Of a stretch of DNA of 64,000 nucleotides, positions 19,234 through 31,100 are shown in pieces. Under the pieces are notes generated by a model. It worked only from the letters and a program-made list of their open reading frames with translations. It searched no databases and had not been told where the DNA came from. The stretch is from Peronospora farinosa. Lineage: Eukaryota > Oomycota > Peronosporomycetes > Peronosporales > Peronosporaceae. Both the position numbers and the translations under genes were made by a program. Numbering within the stretch: position 1 is the first letter of the stretch; each line of letters opens with the position of its first letter. The DNA lies in assembly GCA_947646735.1 (NCBI GenBank), contig CANTFK010000748.1, forward strand, positions 58,666 through 122,665, in the 5' to 3' direction.

Positions 19234-22200
19234 ATGACAATTGGCGTGTCCCGCAAGATTAAGCGCAAACTGGAGCGCAAAGACAAGAAGCGACAGAAGA
19301 ATAAGCGGCAACGTAAAGAGGTTGATGTTCCAGTAGGAAAGAAAAGCGTAACGGCACGTGCGATTCACGGCAAGAAACCTGTTAAAACAACGAATCATGG
19401 AGACACAAGCATGACGAACAAATTTCACGAGTTTCTAGCAGAAGCTGCAAATGCCAATGGTGATTTCTATTTCTATTTCTATAGTAGGGCCTTGTAAAAC
19501 AAAATAGTCTGAAAAAGAGGGTATTGATGTGATAGGCGACGTACAGTCAACAAGTATTGAAGACAAGAAAATCAAGGCTTTAGAAATGAAATTGGGGTTA
19601 TCGAGTAGTAAATCTGAGTCGGCACGGAAGAAATTGCAAAAGTGTGAAGTTGTTATTGTATTGTTATTTTTCGAGTGATATTTGCACGAAAGTATCTGAC
19701 TTTGGGTGCTATTTTGCTATGCTGTAGGGAGTACTCCAATGATGGATTGGGTGAAGATTTTGTTGACTTTTTGTTTGGACTGGATCACATTTCCGAGTGA
19801 GCTGGCAACATTTTAGTATTTGGCTGGAAAAAAATTGAGAAATGCTGAACTTTGTGTCTTTATACGTGTAGAGTGGTGAAGAAACGACCCAAGTTGATCA
19901 AGACAACGGACTCTACTGCTAATGATGCAGACGTTGAGAGTGATGGGGATGAGGAGAGTGAGGCTGAAGAAAGTGATAAATTGGTGGTTGGTAGCGATTT
20001 TGGAAACGAGATGGAGATGGACGAAGACACTCGACGCGAGATGGAGATACTGCAAGCAGAAGACGCAGAATTTTTGAAGGGCATGGATGAATTGCCCACT
20101 GATGACTCCGAGTCAGATACGGACCTTGCACAATTTTATTCGGACGAGGACGAAGAAGATGAGAACGAGGACGAAGCTCGAGTCAATACTCTGAGAAATC
20201 AACAGTTGGCCAGCGTCAAACCGACGGAGGAAAGTGATGGCAGTCAAAAAGCTAAGGTAGGGCAGGAAAGGGGTGAGAAAGAGAGCGATGACGAGAAGCA
20301 ACTCGACGTGGAAGAAGAGAACGAACATGGTGAGGAGAGCGACGAGGATAAGGGGGAGGAGAGCGTCGTTATTGAAGAAGATATATATGGTCGACCCGTC
20401 ATCAAGTCGAGTGAAGGAGTTATAAAGCCGTCGGCGTACTTGCCTCCTCACCTTCGCCGCGAAATTCAAGCCAAGGCCAAAGCTGCTGCTGCGGCAGCAG
20501 CTACAGAGAAAGCCAAGCCCTCGCAGATGGACGAGCAGGCTATGCGCGAGTTGACGCGGCGTATTAACGGCCAGCTTAACCGCCTTTCCGAATCTAACAT
20601 GGAGTATGTCGTGTGTAGCTGCATGAAGTGTGCATGAATCGAATGTCCACTAACTATCTATGACGTTTTGCTTTACACTACTCAGGTCAATCGCGTTAGA
20701 AATGGAGAAGATATATCGAGAAAATGGCAGGTCACTTGTCAATGAGATTCTGATTGAAAAGCTGTTTCAGACGACATGTCATCCACGGCAAGTAATGGCA
20801 CCGCTTATCAAGATAGCTGGTGCGTTGGTGGCAGCTCTGTACCACAGCGTTGGCAGTGAAGTGGGAGGTTTTTTCGTGGAAAAAATGGTGCTAAAGCTCA
20901 TGGCAAGTGTGGAAGAGGAAAAAAAGACGCTAAACGAGTCTGCAGATACACAGCACGGTAGCGAAGATGATGGAGACGGTAGAACATCGAAGGTGCCAGT
21001 GAACTTGATGCTGTTTGTGATGATGTTGTACAATTTTGGAGTCGTGCACTGTACACTCGTGTACGATCTCTTCCGGTCATTTGTCGACAGTTTCTCATCG
21101 ACCGACATTGAGCTTATTCACCAGCTTTTGAAGGTTGGCGGCGCTCAGCTTCGGGCGGATGATGCGGATGCCTTGCGGCAGATGGTCGCAACCGTGCAGC
21201 AGAAAGTGGGTGTGGCGCAACAAGCAAATGGCGGAAAACAAGCTGAAGAACGTGTTCGCTTTATTCTCGACCTCATTTACAATCTCAAAAGGTCGTCCAA
21301 GCATAGCAAGGGCCGCAACGCTGGAAGTGCCGGTGGGGGTGCAATAGATGTGTCATCACTAAAGAAGTGGCTTGGCCGCGTGAAGACGAGATGTGGAAAC
21401 GCCAACAACCCGCTGCGTGTATCGCTAAAGGAGCTGCTGAATGCCGATAAAGATGGTCGTTGGTGGATAGTCGGTGGTACGTGGGTCGGCTACCAGCAAC
21501 AGAAGTCGACCGATGGTGCGGCAAACGATGATGACGCCCATGAAACAGTGCGCGAGACAGACCGGCTTCTGAAACTAGCGGAGAAGCAGCACATGAACAC
21601 GGACGTCCGAAAGAAAATATTTGTGGCGCTCATGGGAGCAACTGACTGCTTTGACGCCTACGAACGACTTTTGCAGCTGCATCTGAAGGAGAAACAGGAA
21701 CGCGAAATTGTCCGTGTACTTCTACACTGCTGCGGCCAAGAAAATAAATTCAACAGGTACTACCTGGTGCTGGCCGAGAAATTGTGCGAGATGGACCCGC
21801 GGTATAAGTTTACTTTCCAGCTGGCCTTTTGGGATATTTTTAAGCAGATGAAGTCGTTGAAGCCGCGGAGGTTATACAACCAGGCTCAAATGTTTTCTGG
21901 GCTAGTGCTGAGCAGTAGCTTGTCATTGTCGTGTCTGAAGATACTGGACTTTACTCAGTTGGAGGAGAAGAGTCTTTTGTTTCTGCGGGTTGTAATGGAG
22001 GAGATCCTCAAGGTGGAGAGTGAATTAGAAATGGCGCAGGTGTTCCAGCGTCTGCTGCAGACGAAAAAGGCGCAGCTTACAATTGACGGCCTTGCCGTGT
22101 TCTTCCACCAGCACCTGACGAGTTTCCGCAGTGAAAGTGATGTGAAAACGCGGTCATTGCTCAAAAAGCGTGTCAAGAGTGTCAAGAGTTTGCTTGACCA

Positions 22201-22249
22201 TCTATCCAAATCTGCAGCACTAGCCGACAAGGAAGCTAGTTTGATGTAG
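19234..22249 (+). CDS. NOM1: nucleolar MIF4G/MA3 protein NOM1/Sgd1 (5 exons)
   Basis: Exons 19234-19459, 19536-19641, 19728-19796, 19872-20603 and 20686-22249 join in frame with GT/AG introns of 75-86 bp to give 898 aa, close to yeast Sgd1 and human NOM1. The family acts in 18S rRNA maturation and binds an eIF4A-type helicase. The N-terminus is very basic, as in nucleolar proteins, and is followed by a long acidic stretch. Then comes the family hallmark AYLPPHLRRE and RRINGQLNRLSESNME leading into the MIF4G domain (about 365-560). An MA3 domain follows (about 665-780; NTDVRKKIFVALMGATDCFDAYERL). All splice junctions keep the family-like reading, which supports the model. Confidence 0.88.
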
Positions 22250-22562
22250 TTGGACGAAGCAAATCGTAATAGACGATGACTATTGCTTTCTCGACATAAC
22301 CGATTTCATTTTGCCTTCTTGTATCGCAACTGCTGGTGACACATATACATACTTACATGGAGTGTAGCCGTCATCGCACTGGAAGGGTGTTTTCCATTTA
22401 CATAATCCCTTGTTCTTTTTCCAGGAGAGTTGTGGATATCGCATCAGACTCGACATCTTCACCAAGAACAAGTCAACTCTACTCTTTAACAACGATCGGG
22501 TCCCAACTGTCCGTTAAATTTTACCACCACCACATAGTGTAGCCTGTACCATTTCACTTGAT

Positions 22563-22989
22563 TCAGCTGTCCCTGATCGTGCATACGGTCATATCTCGCT
22601 CACTTGTCGTAGCTCGTTCGTCCTCCGCAATTACAATCGGTTCGATGCTACAGGTAACGGAAGTAGTCGATTCCTTCTCCTTATCAATTAATTCTTCATG
22701 AAGTTGTCGCCAGCGCGATAATCTCAAGTGATTCCTAGGAGACCGTCTCTGGATTTGCAACATCCTTCGTCGTCGAGTCTCCGACCCTACACAATCAGCA
22801 ACACCATTAGTCTTCTAGCCAACACGCTGTACCAATTCAAACCAAAGCTTTACATATCAGCCGTATGCAGCAATACACGAACAATAACACAATGAGCACG
22901 GGTACACTCAAGAGCCAGAAGAAATGTCTTGTACTTCTACTTCTTGTACGATTATCTTCACTAATTGACGGATTTGTCGTGTCCGTCAT
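22563..22989 (-). pseudogene. truncated paralog of the neighbouring Cys-rich membrane protein (2 exons)
   Basis: Exons 22989-22854 and 22786-22563 join across a 67-bp intron (donor GTAAAG, acceptor GTGTAG) into a 119-aa frame. It has a short Ser/Thr-rich N-terminus with TNPS, one membrane span (FFWLLSVPVLIVLLFVYCCI), a basic stop-transfer RRRR, and a tail with SPRNHLRLSRWRQLHEELID. The tail matches SPSNRLRLSGWRKMQNKLIE of the full gene at 23227-24306, and the TNPS and membrane segments are in the same order. The Cys-rich ectodomain is missing, and stop codons precede the frame. It is either a tandem-duplicate remnant or a short gene with an unseen upstream exon. Confidence 0.5.
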
Positions 22990-23226
22990 CAAGAATCTGC
23001 TTGATTTGAAGGACTATTACAAGAAGTCTACGGGACTGACAAAGATGGTCTGCTAGCGATCGGATGGAAACATAAACTATACGCAGACGTCAATTAGTTA
23101 CAATGCCATAAAGTTAAGAGGTCGTTTCGCGTTGAGTAACGACCAGCAGTTCACGGCCAGAATGGTTCGATCAATGTAAAGTAAAGCCGAGAAAACGCTG
23201 CACTTGATATAGCGTTCCAATGAGCG

Positions 23227-24306
23227 TCAAGCTATGGACGTCCGCTCAGTCCGTGAGTCTGCTCTCCTCACAGCCACGTCAACGTCGCTATTGACACTTG
23301 CTTGTCGAGTATTACAAAGGCTGCTGTTTCCCGGTGTGCTGGAAATATCCTGCACCTGCGTGTACACCGCTCCCTCAGTCTCACTATTTCGAGCTGAAGT
23401 CTGAGGCGACATCAGAGTGCTAGCTTCACGCGGAGCACCTGCCGCTTCCACTCGAGGCGATGTCATGTACTGCGGCTGTTCGACAGCACGCTGCTTTGTC
23501 TCGCGCTCAATCAACTTGTTCTGCATTTTTCTCCACCCCGAAAGCCGCAATCGATTCGACGGTGATGTAATGGCGTCCACATTGTTGTACGGGCCTTCTG
23601 ATCGAGGAGGCGGTGGGGGTCGAGCTCTACCGCGGCAAAGTCCCCGTTTGTACATGAACACCGCTAATAGCACGACCTGTAGCACGAGACAGAAAATTAA
23701 CATGGAGTTGTACGTTGCTACGTCCGTAGACGACGGATTGGTGTTGTCCAATGTCTTTCCATTCGTGTCGCATGCCACCGGCATGTTTGCTTTCCAATGG
23801 TCCGATTCACAAGCCATGATACAGACGCATCCATTAGTTCCTCGACAGAATTGTCGTTCCACTTCCATCGATACATTCTTAGTCTTCAAATGACCAAACG
23901 TGCCATTATTCACAAGCTTGTCACAGAGGATGCACGCTCCATCTGTCGACTCACAATACGTCGTATTGATCGATGGAAAGTAATTGTACCATCCTGTAGT
24001 ACTCAAATCTTCATCCGTTGTATTCCGACGAAAGTCTAAATGTACTTCATAGCTTGTTATGCTTTCACAAAAGCCCGACGGGGTCAGCAAACAATCAACG
24101 CTCATATCCTCCACGTCCAGATTTAAACATTCATAACAAGTACGTGGCTCTCGACAGGATTCACCTTTTACTACGGGATGATACGAGCAAATATCGCCAT
24201 CTAAATTACCCACACGATATGGTCCATTAATGGCTGGCGAACTAATGGGAGAAGCAAAAGACGTATTGTCGTTATACCGTACGTCATTATGCAGCTCATG
24301 ATCCAT
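23227..24306 (-). CDS. Cys-rich single-pass membrane protein, function unknown
   Basis: 359 aa from the ATG at 24306. The first about 200 residues hold many cysteines (CYECLN, GACILCDK, GCVCIMACES) and several N-glycosylation sequons, so this part is probably extracellular. A membrane span (about 206-224, MLIFCLVLQVVLLAVFMY) is followed by a basic and Pro-rich stop-transfer region and a Ser/Thr-rich cytoplasmic tail of about 120 residues. No signal peptide is visible at this start, so a short upstream exon may be missing, or the span may act as signal anchor. The PSI-like Cys spacing is only a resemblance. A truncated copy lies just downstream at 22563-22989. Confidence 0.6.
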   Translation of the reverse strand: MDHELHNDVRYNDNTSFASPISSPAINGPYRVGNLDGDICSYHPVVKGESCREPRTCYECLNLDVEDMSVDCLLTPSGFCESITSYEVHLDFRRNTTDEDLSTTGWYNYFPSINTTYCESTDGACILCDKLVNNGTFGHLKTKNVSMEVERQFCRGTNGCVCIMACESDHWKANMPVACDTNGKTLDNTNPSSTDVATYNSMLIFCLVLQVVLLAVFMYKRGLCRGRARPPPPPRSEGPYNNVDAITSPSNRLRLSGWRKMQNKLIERETKQRAVEQPQYMTSPRVEAAGAPREASTLMSPQTSARNSETEGAVYTQVQDISSTPGNSSLCNTRQASVNSDVDVAVRRADSRTERTSIA

Positions 24307-24537
24307 ATTCTCTACTACTACTACTACTGATAGACAATTAAGAGAAGAATTAGCCGCTGACTTGAAGAATTAGTCCTCCGACTTGGAACTTGTATACAAC
24401 TTGACGTCCAGTAGCAAATTTTCCAGATGGGACGAGAAAAGCATTTACCTTTTCTTGGAATAAACACGATTAGATGCATCCATCTGATTCCTCTATTGAA
24501 TTGTCATACAAATGTATAGAGATTGAATAGTACACGT

Positions 24538-26955
24538 TTACATCCGACTCGAGGTCTGGCTCTGACTTGTGCTTGAAACGCAGTGATACGATGACAATAC
24601 GGAAAAGAGTCCACCACTTTTGCGTTTCTTACTGGACGTCGCTGTCTTGCTAGTACCGAGACCTTTACGACGTTTCAATGGTGTCTTGGTAGTACTTGAG
24701 TTTTTGCCAAGCTCTGAAAAAGCATCAGCCATTGCCTCGTCGTCCTTTAGTGCAGCATTCTCATCACTTCTGTCCTCTACTTTGTCGGAGCTGAACGAAG
24801 TGAAGACGAAACCTTTTGAAGGTGTAGAAGCGCCAGTCTAGACAGGAAAATACATGACAATATGTCTGTGAGTTTCAACTACTATATCGACGGTTAAATA
24901 GACCACACTTACCGAGTTGGCGCTGAACATCTTGCACTGGTCGATCACACGACTGAAGGAAGACGATGTCCGGGACGCAGATGTGAAACCGCCATAAGAA
25001 TTGAACCGACCGAGCTTGGAACGAGGTCGGTCTGATTTTTTCAGAGTGCTACTACATGTGGCTGTCTGACTGCCCGGCGCAGAGTCGACGTCTGTGCGGT
25101 TCAGCAAGTGCATCAACTCCTGCGTGTCTTCGTCTTCCTCGAGCAACAGATTTGGCATTGCAGCATTGCTCTTCGTGGTCGGGTCTGCTTGATTATTCTC
25201 CAGCGCAATCTGGCGCTGCATGTCCTTCATACGCTGCATGCGGCGATTAATACGAGCACGCTCTGAAAAGAGCTTCATCTGCTGTCGCTCTCGTTCCTCG
25301 TCGGATTCGACCTCATTAGCATCGAGGCCGTTGTCTTTCGTAACCTCTTCCTCTTCATTGTCACTGCCGGATTCGGATGAAGTCACGTATATTTTGGGCT
25401 GAGTCAGAAAACGCTCACGTAGCCGACGCTCCATCTCGGCCTCTTCGTCTTCGTCTTCTTTTTCTTCCTCTTCCTCCTCGTCCCCTTTTTCACTATCACC
25501 ATTTGCTTTCTTCCTTTTGCCATTATCGTCCTCACTCAGCTCTTCGTCAGACTCTAGAAGACCAAGACGAGCAGCTTCGAACTTGCTGCCATCAGCAGCC
25601 ACAAGCTCATCTAGATTAAAACGACCACGAGCCCCCGAGGTCGAAGAAATACCTGAAAATGCGCGGCGATTGCGGCCAAAACCTTCTTTCACATTGCGCA
25701 TAACTTCCTTGACCTGCTGGCGATCCTGGTCTTCTTGTTCACGGCGAAACATTTCCTCCAAGTCTTGTTCTTGCGCTCGCTCGTCATCTGAGAGGTCATC
25801 GACAATGTGATCCAGGTCATCCTCGCGAAGCTTAAGCGCGTTGCGCTCCTCTTCGGCCTCTTTGCATTCCTGGGTCTTGGCTTGCGGCACACCGAAACCA
25901 AAGTCGCCCAGACCGCCAATCTTGAGGGCATCCTCTTCTTCGTCTTCTTCGGCTTCTGACTCGACAAAGTTGTCTTTACGGCCTTTGACCAGCCGTTTGC
26001 GCTTGCGATTTTGCATTGCCTCTACACGCAGCAAGTTTCGGTATCCTGCAGCTTTGTCCTTGATTATTGTCGACGTAGCTATCGTTGCCGTTTCTTTATC
26101 CACCTCCGCTGTATCCTGTTCTTCCGTTCGTGTGTCAGCTATAACTTCCACCGCGACGGTATCATCCTCCATATCATTGTAAGCATCGTCTCCATTCTTA
26201 ACGTCTTGCTCACTATCGGCTTTATTCCCGTCTTCGTCCTCATCAACATCAAGTTGCTGAATCCTATTATGACGTCTCACCACTTTTACGCTCTCCTGTT
26301 CCTCACTCTCCATGGTCTTGTGAACACTAGTAGCTGTTATTTCCACAACCTCAGCTTCCTCTACATGAACATCATTGCCTCCTTTTGGGTCTGCAGTATC
26401 TGCACTCCTCTCTACTGACTCCTCCTCCTCTTTCTCCTCTCTCTCTTGATTCTGTTTCTTTCTCTCTCTCTCTTGATTCTGTTTCTCCTTCATCTCACCT
26501 TCTGCAATCTTCACCTTCTCAAGTCTATTCAAATGCTTTAAATGTTCTTCAGAGTTCGCATACCCAAATAACTCGGCCATATTCTGTGCGCCTTGCTGGA
26601 TTGCTTGTGTCTTGAGCTTCGATAGCATGTCCTGCTTCTTTCTCGACGACGTGGCCGCCACTGGCAGTTTTAACGTCGTCTGCGGGTTGCGTGTCTTGGA
26701 ATGTGAAAACACGTCACTTGTCATGGCTGATAGCGGCCCGTAGCGCCACTGGTTGAGCTGCTGCTGCTGCGCTCGATTGGCCTCCTTCTTTTTGCGCAAC
26801 TTGGCCACTAGCGCATCCTTGGCGGCTTCGTATTCAGACAAGGGTGGCACCTCCACGTCCTCCAGCACACTCTCTACCGCCGTGTGTTGTGTGATCTGTG
26901 TCACGCCCTGGAGCAGCAACTCCGTCTCCAGTGCCAGTTCCTCCCCGTGACTCAT
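24538..26955 (-). CDS. claspin/Mrc1-like acidic nuclear protein (2 exons)
   Basis: Exon 1 (26955-24913) and exon 2 (24837-24538) join in phase 0 across a 75-bp intron (GTAAGT...TCTAG) to give 780 aa. The middle is strongly acidic with long Glu/Lys coiled stretches. A more conserved block (DLEEMFRREQEDQDR, then RNVKEGFGRNRRAF and RFNLDELVAADGSKFE) precedes another acidic region. The C-terminus (KGFVFTSFSS, basic KRRKG and SSKKRKS, then GGLFSVLSS near the end) recalls the end of vertebrate claspin in order and character. Claspin/Mrc1 is the replication-fork mediator of checkpoint kinase signalling. The call rests on by-eye resemblance; another acidic chromatin protein is possible. The first ATG is at 26955; the frame before it starts at TTG. 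Confidence 0.5.
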
Positions 26956-27113
26956 CGTAGCAATAAAATGACTGGGAGGTGATACTTGCAAGACTTTCCC
27001 GCCACTTTTAAAAAAGCGCGCCAATCAATGTTAAAACAAATTTACACTGTTTCAACGTGTAAAAACAGTGTTATTATCGTTTCATCAGTCATACCACGTT
27101 GTGATCTACCTCA

Positions 27114-28001
27114 ATGGATCCTGATTCTCCTACGATTCCACCTCATCCACCTCTAATTAGCTATACATTTGGTGGTATATCTGCAGTTAGTGCCGTGTTC
27201 TTTACGCACCCGTTTGATCTATTGAAAATTCATCTTCAGACGTCTCGAAAAGAGCATTTAAGGTTACTTCCCGCCATTCGACACATAATCAAGCAACAGG
27301 GACTTGGTGGGCTCTATCAGGGCATCTCGGGGGGAATTATGAGAGAAGGCACTTATTCAACAATACGTTTTGCAGTTTATCACTATCTAAAGGATGAGGC
27401 GGTACGTCGTAATGACGGGAATTCCATTTCAACATGGCACAATGTTTTACTTGGGATGATTGGTGGAGTTCTTGGAGGTGCCGTTGGAAATCCAGCGGAT
27501 ATTGTCAACATTCGTATGCAGGCAGATAGTCGATTGCCAATTGAAAAGAGACGCAACTACAAACATGCAGTTGATGGACTGATTCGAGTAGAAAAAGAAG
27601 AGGGCATTGCAGCTTTAATGTGCGGTGTTCGACCCAATATGATTCGAGCCATGTTACTTACGACGGGACAGATTGCAGCTTATGACTTGGCCAAGTCGAT
27701 GATCTTGCAGAATTCAATGGTGTTGATGCACGACAATCTCAAGACACACGTTCTTGCCAGTATGATCGCTGGGCTCGTGGCTACTACGGCTTGTGCACCA
27801 GCTGATGTGGTCAAGACAAGACTCATGAATATGCACGTTCCGAACGAGTACAAAAGTGCCTCTGATTGCTTTGTGCAGGTGGTGAAGCAAGAAGGACTCA
27901 GGGGCTTGTACAAAGGATGGCTGCCGGCATACATGCGCCTTGGTCCACAGACGCTGCTGACGTTTATGTTTCTTGAACAGCTACGCAACCGTCTGCTATA
28001 G
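27114..28001 (+). CDS. mitochondrial dicarboxylate carrier (SLC25 family, DIC-like)
   Basis: 295 aa, the usual length for the family, in one exon. Three repeats each carry the carrier signature: HPFDLLKIHLQ (near residue 33), NPADIVNIRMQ (near 127) and APADVVKTRLM (near 225), each followed by a GxxxLY/MxG-type motif (GLYQGI, ALMCGV, GLYKGW). Repeat 2 NPADIVNIRMQAD and MLLTTGQIAAYDLAK are typical of dicarboxylate/oxoglutarate/uncoupling-type carriers. It would exchange malate or succinate for phosphate or sulfur oxyanions across the inner membrane. Exact substrate is inferred. The promoter is shared with the divergent claspin-like gene (158 bp between the ATGs) and contains an 8-bp inverted repeat CACTGTTT/AAACAGTG (27045-27070). 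Confidence 0.85.
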   Translation: MDPDSPTIPPHPPLISYTFGGISAVSAVFFTHPFDLLKIHLQTSRKEHLRLLPAIRHIIKQQGLGGLYQGISGGIMREGTYSTIRFAVYHYLKDEAVRRNDGNSISTWHNVLLGMIGGVLGGAVGNPADIVNIRMQADSRLPIEKRRNYKHAVDGLIRVEKEEGIAALMCGVRPNMIRAMLLTTGQIAAYDLAKSMILQNSMVLMHDNLKTHVLASMIAGLVATTACAPADVVKTRLMNMHVPNEYKSASDCFVQVVKQEGLRGLYKGWLPAYMRLGPQTLLTFMFLEQLRNRLL

Positions 28002-28188
28002 ACAGGAAAAGTCTATACAGTTGCCACGTTGGCGGATTAAATGCTGAAGATTTTTAAGCCCATTATCATACTGAAACTGAGTAAGTCCATTCTTAGTGAG
28101 GATTCTGGGTGCAATGGGACGAGGTCGTCGTCTTTCTCGGTAATCGAAGAATCGCTTATTTCGCAATTTACATTGGAACTGCATCGTC

Positions 28189-31100
28189 ATGGCGTTTCCG
28201 TTCCAGATGGGTCTCGAATCAACGAAGATGATGGAATTCTTGGCTAGTTTACCAGAAGAAGAGCTAGAAAACTTTTTGCAAAGTGTTAATGATACAGCTG
28301 ATGAGTTTCACGAACAGAATTTGCAATCGAAAACACAGGAAGGTCTGATTGAACGCTTTAAGAAGATGCGTACCAAGTTCACTCGACCCGGAGGTGTCTA
28401 TGCGGATCTGGGGTTTGACGCTGTCACCAGAATAGCTTTTACGTCAGCTGACGCCAAACCAAAGACCAACATGAGGTCGTTGCGGACTTTAAAACCCATG
28501 ATTGTGAAGGAACTGGATGCTGGCACAACACACTACGGCCGGTATCTCTGCGGCTTTGTGGCTATCGACGATGCCTTTTTTGGTGTCTCTTCCGCGTCAC
28601 TCCTTCTTGAGGACGTAACGGGAAGGTTAGTGGAGATTGCCGTCTATGGACTGGTAGATGCGAACTTATCGTCACACGAGAAACTATATATTGTGGGTCA
28701 CAAGTTTCCGAAGGGACATCCAATTGTTGTATTTGAACCATTTTACAAGGTGCGGATGGATGGATCACTAGGTATTCGGGTGGAACAAGCAACGGAAATC
28801 GCCCCATGGCAAGATGTACCGACTGACATGGTAACATGGAAGAAACTTGGCAACGACTTCTTTAGTGTGCTGAATACCCAAAACGAAGGCTGTGGAGCGC
28901 TGGCGTGCTATCAGCAGGCTATTCAAGCGATGCAACCTGAGCTTTGTACGTTAGTATTGCTGCTGAACAATCTTGCAACTTGTCGTTTCAAAATGGGAGA
29001 CTTTGCAACTTCCATTCAGCTATCTGGAGTTGCAGCTCATCTTGACCCGTCGTATTTCAAAGCCTGGTTCCGCCTCGCGTCAGCTCTTGTTGAGAACGGG
29101 TCTAAATCAATAGCCGCAAGTGTGGTCGCACATGTTCAGAATAATTTACCATTAGCTCCCCACGACCTCCAGCTGCTGAAAAGCACGTTTGGTGCAATGC
29201 ACGTGTCGACTGACAGTTCGCCGTTTGATTCGTACGCGAAATGGTGCACAAGTCTGGAGTCACCGGGTTTTGTACTAGCAAAAGAACAACCGTGTCAAGG
29301 ACCAAAAGATGCGGACACGTGGCGAAAAGAAGGATCAGGTTACTTCTCCACGGGCGACTATATTTCCGCGGAGGATTGTTACCGGAAGGGTTTGGCACTA
29401 ACTACAGCCTGTCGCTCCGACTTGTCGATCGTGCTAAATAATGTCGCTGCTGTCTATTTAACGATGCGTCGAGAGAATAGCGATATTCCTGGAATCAGCA
29501 TTGGTAAACTCAATGTGACTTCAGCAAAACTGCACGCACAACTGTCCACTACGGAATCAGCACTTTTGAATTGCACTGTTGCTGGATTAATTGATCCGTT
29601 AAACTGTAAGGCTTGGGTTCGTCGGACGCGATGCTTAAGATATATGGGAAATTCTAAGAAGGGCTATATTGCAGACCTGAAGATAGTCGTTGATAAGGTA
29701 GCCACACAAGTTTGCACTACAGCCGAAAAGTCCAAGCTATTTCACGAATTCAAGCGCAAATTAGACGACAACATCCAGCGACGTTTACGGTGTTTTACCG
29801 ATGTAAAGCCCGCATATGAAGTCTCTGGTGTGTCTACTGAAGTTCAGCGGCAACAGCGACATGCAACTCATCCCCAAAATCTGGTTTCTGCTATCGGGCG
29901 TGAGGACGAGCATGAGGATGACATTGACCAATACATTGCACAGATGGAAAAAGTCGAGGCTATGATGTGTTTTGCTCTTGCGGCTTCAGAGTCCCAGACT
30001 GACCAGAGACGAAACCTTCCACGCGAGATGATGATGTATGTGAAGGATACGCCGCCACAAATTCACATTGAGTTCCCAATGCTGCGTGGATGGCCGACAG
30101 GCATTGAACCAGTATTTGCGAGGAAGATTCTTTACAGGGCGTACCTGGATGCCAGAGCGAGTCCCTGGGTCACAGCTAGCAGCATGCGTGAGGGAAGATT
30201 TTTTGAGAAGATAGACCCGGCTGACTTGGTAAAGCGATGGCATGGAACTGTGGCGTTTGAAACGCTTGCGAAGAAGGCCACTAGCCTGAAATTTGGTGAC
30301 ATCATTGCTCGGAACGAAGAACCGAGTATCGCTGTACCAGCTTATGATGCTCGCATCCGCTCCAACTTTGCCAATAATCCCAACCGTGCAGAAGCCTACT
30401 TTCTCGGAACAACTCACGTCGCCATTGGCTTCAACGATTTCAGCAGCCTTGTTACTGCAACAATTCGCGATCAATTGCACAACGGCATGCCTTTAAAATT
30501 TGTGGGCTTCGAGATGAGCGAGTTTGCCGTTGCTAAATGCAAAGTAGTTGCGCAGATGCTTGCTTCACCTGACGTATCGATCTCGAGCGTGATGGAGGTT
30601 TGGCTATCGTCGACTTGGTCGTGTTCCACGCTGAAAGATTTTCGAAAGTGTGTGAATACGGTGTTGGAGTCATTGCGTGGTCGGAATTCAAATCCCAAGG
30701 TGATGACGTATCTGAATCATTGGGCTTCGGTCGAGACAATTTCTGCTACAAAAGCACACACGGAGTTCTTTGCAAACTTGCGGAGATATAGCCACCGAGT
30801 ACTAATAGGGCTGCATTGCTTCCGCCGCGTGGTCGACCGGCTTGACTTGACTCAGTATATGTTAACTGGGGAAGTTCGAGCGTCCTCACGTGTAATGAAT
30901 ATCGTGGAGAAAGAGCAAAGCGCGAGCATTTCAGAAGCAAATGTTTCAAAGGCTGGCAAGTCGACGTCGAAGAAGAAACGTAGACACAAGAAGAAAAAAG
31001 CGAAGAAAGGAGCAGTGGCGACACCTTCGTGCATCAATGCTCCATTGGTTGGCAGCTTGACAATGTGGAACGTTCCTCCAGGAGCCCCGCCTCTGGAAGA

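Noticed and set aside
22280..22542. Short frames on both strands 3' of NOM1
   Set aside because: Between convergent genes, no domain. A GTAAGT donor-like site is present but no matching downstream exon was found.
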